NCBI RefSeq assembly: GCF_001507335.1
Contig: NZ_LMAH01000002.1
Span: 558,001 to 622,000 of the forward strand
Length of the DNA stretch: 64,000 nt
Origin: Chryseobacterium sp. JAH
GTDB taxonomy: Bacteria; Bacteroidota; Bacteroidia; Flavobacteriales; Weeksellaceae
Direction: 5' to 3'
The translations under genes were made by a program, and so were the position numbers. Below, piece after piece: positions 59,569 to 64,000 of the stretch; the first letter of the stretch is position 1, and each line of letters starts with the position of its first letter. The notes beneath the pieces were generated by a model, which saw nothing but the letters and a program-made list of their open reading frames with translations, was not told the origin of the DNA and did not search any database.

Positions 59569-59607
59569 TGAGATTCTTCACTTCGCTTTGCTTCATTCAG
59601 AATGACA
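59569..59607 (-). repeat. Right inverted repeat of the GIY-YIG element
   Basis: TGAGATTCTTCACTTCGCTT is the start of the 39-base repeat that ends GAATGACA at 59607. It directly abuts the nuclease gene's stop codon and is the reverse complement of 59209-59247 except for two bases. It overlaps the first ATG (59602) of an extended glycosyltransferase reading frame. Confidence 0.9.
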
Positions 59608-59625
59608 ACAACACTTTTTAAACCA

Positions 59626-60924
59626 ATGCAGGAAAAAAAAATCCTTATCATAACCTATTACTGGCCTCCTGCAGGTGGGCCGGGAGTTCAGCGATGGTTG
59701 AAGTTTGCAAAATATTTACCGGACTTCGGCTGGAAACCCATCATTTTCACGCCGGAAAACCCGAGCTATCCTTTGATTGATGAAAGTTTGATGAAAGACG
59801 TTCCTGAAGATTTAGAAATTATAAAAACTAAAATCTGGGAACCTTATCAATTGGCTGAAAAACTTAATAAAAGCAATAAAAAATTCAAGGCAGGTCAGTT
59901 TGATGTAGGGAATAACCAAAGCTGGAAATCTAAGCTTTCGATTTGGGTGAGAGGAAATTTTTTCATCCCTGACGCTAGAGTTTTTTGGGTAAATCCTTCA
60001 GTAAAATATTTAGAGCAATATTTAAAAATAAACAAGATCGATGTTGTTGTCACTTCGGGGCCGCCACATTCTTTGCATTTGATAGGTTTAAATCTAAAAA
60101 AGAAATTTCCAGACCTGAAATGGATCGCCGATTTTCGTGATCCTTGGACTGAGATTTCGTATTACAAACATTTAAAACTCACCAACAAATCAGACAAAAA
60201 ACACCGCCAGCTCGAAAGTGATGTTTTCAAAAATGCTGACATTACTCTAGCAACAAGCTACACCGATGCTGTAAATTTCAGAAAAAATGGAGCCAATGCA
60301 GTTTGCATCACCAATGGATTTGATGAAAGTGACGCTTCAAGCACCCAAACTATCCAATCTTCAAATTCTCCAACAAAATTCACACTCAGCTACATAGGTG
60401 TTCTCGAGCAACTCAGAAATCCTGAAAATCTTTGGAAAGCACTTGATGAATTAGTGAAAACAGATTCTGAATTTTCGGAAAATTTCAGATTAAAATTTGT
60501 CGGCAGAGTTGATGATAAGATTTTAAAAGCTATTGAAACTTCAAGCCTAAAAAATAATATTGATAATTTGGGTTATCTGTCGCATGAAAAAGCAATTGAT
60601 GAAATGTCAAATTCTTCAATACTTTTAATTACTAATTTTCCGAACGAATCTTCTAAAGGAATTATCCCTGGGAAGATCTTTGAATACTTGGCGACGGGGA
60701 AACAAATTATTTCTTTCGGACCAGATGAAGCTGACGTTGCAACGATTTTAGATGAAACAAAAGCAGGAAAGCATTTCGGTTATCAGGATTCTGAAACAGT
60801 CAAGCAATTTATCTTAGCGAAATTTGAACTTTGGAAAGCTGGAAATCTTTTAGAAAACAATGGAAATATTGAGAAGTTTTCACGGAAAAATTTAACAAAA
60901 CAATTATCTGAAATACTTTCTTGA
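59626..60924 (+). CDS. Glycosyltransferase (GT4/GT1-like)
   Basis: A 432-residue GT-B-fold glycosyltransferase. The opening KKILIITYYWPPAGGPGVQR, then TSGPPHSLHLIGLNLKKKFP near residue 145, WIADFRDPW near residue 167 and the C-terminal FPNESSKGIIPGKIFEYLAT near residue 337 (with acidic Glu in EYLATG) are typical of GT4-like enzymes building surface polysaccharide. The start at 59626 is chosen because the earlier ATG lies within the mobile-element repeat. Overlaps nothing on the right; the next gene starts 11 bases later. Confidence 0.92.
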   Translation: MQEKKILIITYYWPPAGGPGVQRWLKFAKYLPDFGWKPIIFTPENPSYPLIDESLMKDVPEDLEIIKTKIWEPYQLAEKLNKSNKKFKAGQFDVGNNQSWKSKLSIWVRGNFFIPDARVFWVNPSVKYLEQYLKINKIDVVVTSGPPHSLHLIGLNLKKKFPDLKWIADFRDPWTEISYYKHLKLTNKSDKKHRQLESDVFKNADITLATSYTDAVNFRKNGANAVCITNGFDESDASSTQTIQSSNSPTKFTLSYIGVLEQLRNPENLWKALDELVKTDSEFSENFRLKFVGRVDDKILKAIETSSLKNNIDNLGYLSHEKAIDEMSNSSILLITNFPNESSKGIIPGKIFEYLATGKQIISFGPDEADVATILDETKAGKHFGYQDSETVKQFILAKFELWKAGNLLENNGNIEKFSRKNLTKQLSEILS

Positions 60925-60935
60925 TAAATAATTTT

Positions 60936-61694
60936 ATGAAAATTATAGTCCATCTGTTTCTTTTACTATTGTTAGCAGCATCTACAAGTTATAATAAAAG
61001 TGAAGATAAAACCCCTTTATTGATAGCCTCGCAAAAATTTAGTGATTTAAACCATATAGAAAGAGTACTGACAATTTATAACGATAGCAGTTATGTTTTT
61101 ATTGAAACTAAAAATGAAATAAATCACGATAACATCGAAAAATGGGAAGGAAATCTTCAGATTAAAAAAGACACTATAAAGTTTTTACCTCTTCCTTTTG
61201 ATTATAATAAAAGTGAAACAGCCGTTTTAAAAAATGGATTTATAGAGTTTTTAGATGGAGAATATTCAGATAGGATGAAAATATCTCAAACGTCATTATT
61301 AGTTAAAAATAATATAAATTTAAAAAAAATTAATAATTATGCAGTTTTTACTTTTTATAAGAACCATCATAATTCTGATTGGGAAAAAGACTTGTCAAAT
61401 TACGACTTAAACACTGCAGAACTTCTTGAAATTGATTCAATTTTTAAAAAAGAATTTAAAAATAATAGAAAAGTACGCAAATATTCAGATTACTTGAAGC
61501 AAATTATTGCTGTGAAAAATACTAAAAATGAAATCATCATACGGTCACATTTTTTTTGTAGAACTAAATCTCTACTTGAAAGTTACGAATATTACGAAAT
61601 CGATATGATGGACGGTGGTGAATGTAATGTATATTTTGAACTTAATCTGTCAACAAGGAGCATAACTTTTATTAAAATTGCAGGATTGGCTTAG
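60936..61694 (+). CDS. Exported protein of unknown function
   Basis: A 252-residue protein with a signal peptide (KIIVHLFLLLLLAASTS). The rest is rich in Asn, Lys and Ile (DSSYVFIETKNEINHDNIEK and the like) and more AT-rich than its neighbours, hinting at a fast-evolving or acquired gene. A late Cys pair (near residues 207 and 231) is present. Family not recognised. The start is the ATG at 60936 rather than a TTG overlapping the glycosyltransferase stop. Confidence 0.7.
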   Translation: MKIIVHLFLLLLLAASTSYNKSEDKTPLLIASQKFSDLNHIERVLTIYNDSSYVFIETKNEINHDNIEKWEGNLQIKKDTIKFLPLPFDYNKSETAVLKNGFIEFLDGEYSDRMKISQTSLLVKNNINLKKINNYAVFTFYKNHHNSDWEKDLSNYDLNTAELLEIDSIFKKEFKNNRKVRKYSDYLKQIIAVKNTKNEIIIRSHFFCRTKSLLESYEYYEIDMMDGGECNVYFELNLSTRSITFIKIAGLA

Positions 61695-61708
61695 GTTACA
61701 TGATATTT

Positions 61709-62344
61709 TCATATCGTCCACTCATCGTTAATGACTGCCACCACATAATATTTGCCATCGAATTCCTCAAAGACAAAACGCAAAACATTCCAATCCATTC
61801 CACCGTTTTTTTCTGAGCCGGGAATGTAATTTTCTGTGAAATTGGTATTGGGATACATCTCTTTTAAATTATTAAGAGAATTACCTCCACCACGAAATTG
61901 ATTCAATGAATATTCAGATTTGGTAAAGTCTTTTTTGAATACCCAATCTTTAAGATATTTATCTAATGTGGATTTATAAATTTCACCAGAACCGTCTCTT
62001 GAACCCCATGTAAAAATGGTTTTCGACGGTACAAATTTCTCAAAATCAGCTTTTGTGAAATGTTTATCTTCATTTTTATTAATGAAAGCATACATCGAAA
62101 AACGAACTCCTTTCTGTGGATGTATGTAATTGGCAAAAATATCGTAATAACCAACTTTGAGAGCCTGAAGAAGTTCATCATTGGTCTTTTTTAATGCAAC
62201 CTCAGTTGATAATGCGTCTTGCTTGGTATCAGTTCTTTCGTTTGACCTTTTTAGATTATCGGTAGCAACTGCCGGATTTTTATCCTGCTTTTTTTCGCAC
62301 GACAGTACAAATAAGAGTAAAAATATCGCAAAAGTTTTTTTCAT
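61709..62344 (-). CDS. Putative lipoprotein of unknown function
   Basis: A 211-residue lipoprotein: signal LLLFVLSC with Cys at about residue 16, followed by a Lys/Asn/Asp-rich linker. The folded part (HPQKGVRFSMYAFINKNEDK, then WGSRDGSGEIYKSTLDKYLK, and finally FEEFDGKYYVVAVINDEWTI) reads like a small alpha/beta domain. No family recognised. Convergent with the exported protein at 60936. Confidence 0.78.
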   Translation of the reverse strand: MKKTFAIFLLLFVLSCEKKQDKNPAVATDNLKRSNERTDTKQDALSTEVALKKTNDELLQALKVGYYDIFANYIHPQKGVRFSMYAFINKNEDKHFTKADFEKFVPSKTIFTWGSRDGSGEIYKSTLDKYLKDWVFKKDFTKSEYSLNQFRGGGNSLNNLKEMYPNTNFTENYIPGSEKNGGMDWNVLRFVFEEFDGKYYVVAVINDEWTI

Positions 62345-62482
62345 TCTAAAATTTTAAGAAAAAGTCCAAAACCAGTGCCACAGTTGAGTTGAAGGATTGG
62401 AGACTTTTTTTGAGTAAAGTTATTGAGTCTATAATGATCATTAGTTACGCTTTTTCAAAATGTATTTTCGTAAATTAGTGAG

Positions 62483-63445
62483 ATGGAAATTCTAGATATT
62501 CTGATTATCGGAGCGGGGCCAATCGGTTTGAATTGTGCTCTTGAAGCAAAGAAAAACAACCTCAGTTATTTAATTATCGAAAAAGGGACAATTGTCAATT
62601 CTCTTTACAATTATCCTCTGTACATGAGATTTTTCTCCACTTCCGAAAAATTAGAAATCGCTGAAATTCCTTTTATTTCTGCGGCTTCCAAACCGGGACG
62701 ACAGGAAGCTCTAGAATATTATCAGGGAATTGCAAGACAAAAAAATCTGAATATCAATTTGTATGAAAAGGTATTAAATGTTTCTAAAAAAGAAGAAATA
62801 TTTGAAGTTGAAACTTCAAAATCAAAATACCTGGCAAAAAATGTCATCATCTCCACAGGTTTCTATGACATCCCCAATCTGATGAATGTTCCGGGAGAAA
62901 ATTTAGAAAAAGTAAAACATTATTACACTGAACCTTACCCATATGCAAAACAAAAAATAGTAGTCGTGGGATCGAGCAATTCTTCTGTGGATGCCGCTTT
63001 GGAAACTTACCGAAAAGGCGCTGAAGTCACGATGATTATCCGTCATTCTGAAATTTCTGAGAATGTAAAATATTGGGTAAAACCTGACATTGAAAACAGA
63101 ATTGCTGAAGGAAGCATAAAAGCGCATTTCAATTCTCAATTAATAGAAATCAAAGAAAATTCAGTCATTTTTAAAGATGAAAATGGCGAAAATCAGGAAA
63201 TTGAAAATGATTTTGTGTTGGCAATGACGGGGTATCTACCCGACTTTGATTTTCTTAAAAATGCAGGAATAGATTTACAAGGAGAATGTTTTAATCCGGT
63301 TTATAATCGTGAAACCATGGAATCCAATATTCCGAATTTGTATTTGGCAGGTGTTGTTTGCGGAGGTAAAGACACCCATCTCTGGTTTATAGAAAATTCA
63401 AGGATTCATGCCGAGATGATAGTTCAACATATCATTACAAAATAA
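62483..63445 (+). CDS. ypdA: Bacillithiol disulfide reductase YpdA-like
   Basis: A 320-residue flavoprotein with the FAD-binding LIIGAGPIGLNCALEAKKN at the start and the NADPH-binding IVVVGSSNSSVDAALETYRK near residue 156. The Tyr/Pro-rich YNYPLYMRFFSTSEKLE near residue 42 and the C-terminal YLAGVVCGGKDTHLWFIENS are YpdA signatures; thioredoxin reductase would have a CxxC motif, which is absent. It reduces bacillithiol disulfide using NADPH, part of the thiol redox balance. Confidence 0.93.
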   Translation: MEILDILIIGAGPIGLNCALEAKKNNLSYLIIEKGTIVNSLYNYPLYMRFFSTSEKLEIAEIPFISAASKPGRQEALEYYQGIARQKNLNINLYEKVLNVSKKEEIFEVETSKSKYLAKNVIISTGFYDIPNLMNVPGENLEKVKHYYTEPYPYAKQKIVVVGSSNSSVDAALETYRKGAEVTMIIRHSEISENVKYWVKPDIENRIAEGSIKAHFNSQLIEIKENSVIFKDENGENQEIENDFVLAMTGYLPDFDFLKNAGIDLQGECFNPVYNRETMESNIPNLYLAGVVCGGKDTHLWFIENSRIHAEMIVQHIITK

Positions 63446-63449
63446 AATC

Positions 63450-64000
63450 ATGAAAAGAATTGTAATTTTAATAGCATTGTTACTGGGATTTAATTTTTTA
63501 TCTGCTTGCGATTGTGTAGTCAGTTCGCTTGCTGAGAATTACAACAATAACCTTATCGTAGCAGAAATCACAATTTTAAACACCTATGATAACGATCTTG
63601 TAAAAAGAACCTACAAAGCTGATATTAAGTTTGATAAAATTTTCAAAGGAGTTCCCAATACAAGCACTTTAACCGTTAGTGGTTTAACAGGTTTCTCATC
63701 TGAAGATTTACTTGGTGACGCATGCGAATTTGGATTGAAAAAAGGCGACAAGTACCTTATTTTTCTAAGGAGTACAGAAGAGATTATTTCTACCTGCACT
63801 CCCCATTACCGTTTAGATAAAAAAGATGCTGCTAAAAGTAAAATTACCGCCACAGAAAACCTCTTTTCATTCTTAGAAAAGGCAACTGTTAAAAATTATT
63901 CATTCAAATCTTATTTTGAAAATAATAAGGATGGGAAATCAAGTTTATCCGGATTAAAAAACTTCAATCCAAAAAATAATTTTGCGGTCTATGAATTATT
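63450..64000 (+). CDS. Exported or lipoprotein of unknown function (truncated at window end)
   Basis: The frame opens at ATG 63450 (MKRIVILIALLLGFNFLSAC, lipobox-like LSAC) and stays open to the end of the window, giving at least 183 residues. Cys follow in CDCVVSSLA and later ACEFGL and STCTP. The pattern of a Cys-rich start followed by an ADIKFDKIFKG-VP strand fits the TIMP/netrin-like exported family common in Bacteroidota, at low certainty. It starts 4 bases after the ypdA gene, so both are co-transcribed. Confidence 0.8.
   Translation, partial: MKRIVILIALLLGFNFLSACDCVVSSLAENYNNNLIVAEITILNTYDNDLVKRTYKADIKFDKIFKGVPNTSTLTVSGLTGFSSEDLLGDACEFGLKKGDKYLIFLRSTEEIISTCTPHYRLDKKDAAKSKITATENLFSFLEKATVKNYSFKSYFENNKDGKSSLSGLKNFNPKNNFAVYEL

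Larger units (their letters stand above)
59209..59607. mobile_element. Small GIY-YIG element with terminal inverted repeats (decayed)
   Basis: Two 39-base inverted repeats (37 of 39 matching) flank a single GIY-YIG gene with 15 bases on the left and zero on the right, for a total of 399 bases. The gene is disrupted by a stop codon, so the element is probably no longer active. A similar repeat without the gene is at 3813-3880. The layout suggests a minimal, REP-like mobile element whose nuclease acts at the palindromic repeats, an inference from arrangement. Confidence 0.6.

Noticed and set aside
59602..59625. Glycosyltransferase start at ATG 59602
   Set aside because: The ATG lies inside the right repeat of the mobile element; the family start (KKILIITYYWPP) follows from ATG 59626.
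1..64000. CRISPR array, prophage or complete insertion sequence
   Set aside because: No regularly spaced direct repeats with spacers, no integrase, transposase or phage structural genes were seen.

Overview
The window looks like chromosome of a low-GC member of the Bacteroidota, most likely a Chryseobacterium or close relative (Weeksellaceae, Flavobacteriia). Supporting signs are Bacteroidota-type promoters (TAnnTTTG -7 boxes), a complete MoxR/DUF58/BatA-D aerotolerance operon, a mevalonate-pathway decarboxylase, a YpdA-type bacillithiol reductase, a SusC/Oar-style TonB-dependent receptor and many small lipoproteins. No rRNA, tRNA, CRISPR array, phage or complete insertion sequence was seen.

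Layout. 1-2.6 kb: four small exported or membrane proteins of unknown function. 2.6-9.3 kb: purK, DUF1543, an outer-membrane barrel, a TauE/SafE plus DUF1634 pair, a VOC protein and a membrane-anchored EEP phosphatase. 9.4-13.3 kb: diphosphomevalonate decarboxylase, an acyl-CoA ligase and an SDR reductase. 13.4-17.3 kb: a lipoprotein phytase with its TonB-dependent receptor. 17.6-22 kb: a microviridin-type graspetide (RiPP) cluster. 22-29.3 kb: hydrolase, pdxJ, MscS channel, ung, GNAT and unknown exported proteins. 29.4-35.9 kb: mutS2, a compact ABC system, and a cobalamin riboswitch in front of an acyl-CoA thioesterase. 36.2-39.7 kb: padR-pspC, a possible 20-residue amphipathic peptide gene, an acyltransferase and a thioesterase. 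39.7-43.3 kb: an ECF sigma island with a repeated candidate promoter. 43.3-45.3 kb: an isochorismate-synthase-like protein and MarC. 45.3-52.9 kb: the Bat operon. 53-64 kb: DinB, rlmB, DUF6263, DUF4834, YfhO, a decayed GIY-YIG element between inverted repeats, a glycosyltransferase, YpdA and a truncated exported protein.

The most notable system is the graspetide cluster on the minus strand. A 64-residue precursor carries a PFFASFLE leader helix, a Gly-Gly site and a TxKYPSD core with all six ring-forming positions. It is followed by an intrinsic hairpin, two ATP-grasp ligases (one MdnB-like, one MdnC-like) and an ABC exporter with a complete C39 peptidase triad. Together these predict ring formation, leader removal at GG and export of a tricyclic peptide, probably a protease inhibitor. 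Secondary points of interest are the small amphipathic peptide gene, the riboswitch in an unusual context, the ECF regulon, the GIY-YIG element, and several genes whose -7 box lies only 4 bases from the start codon.
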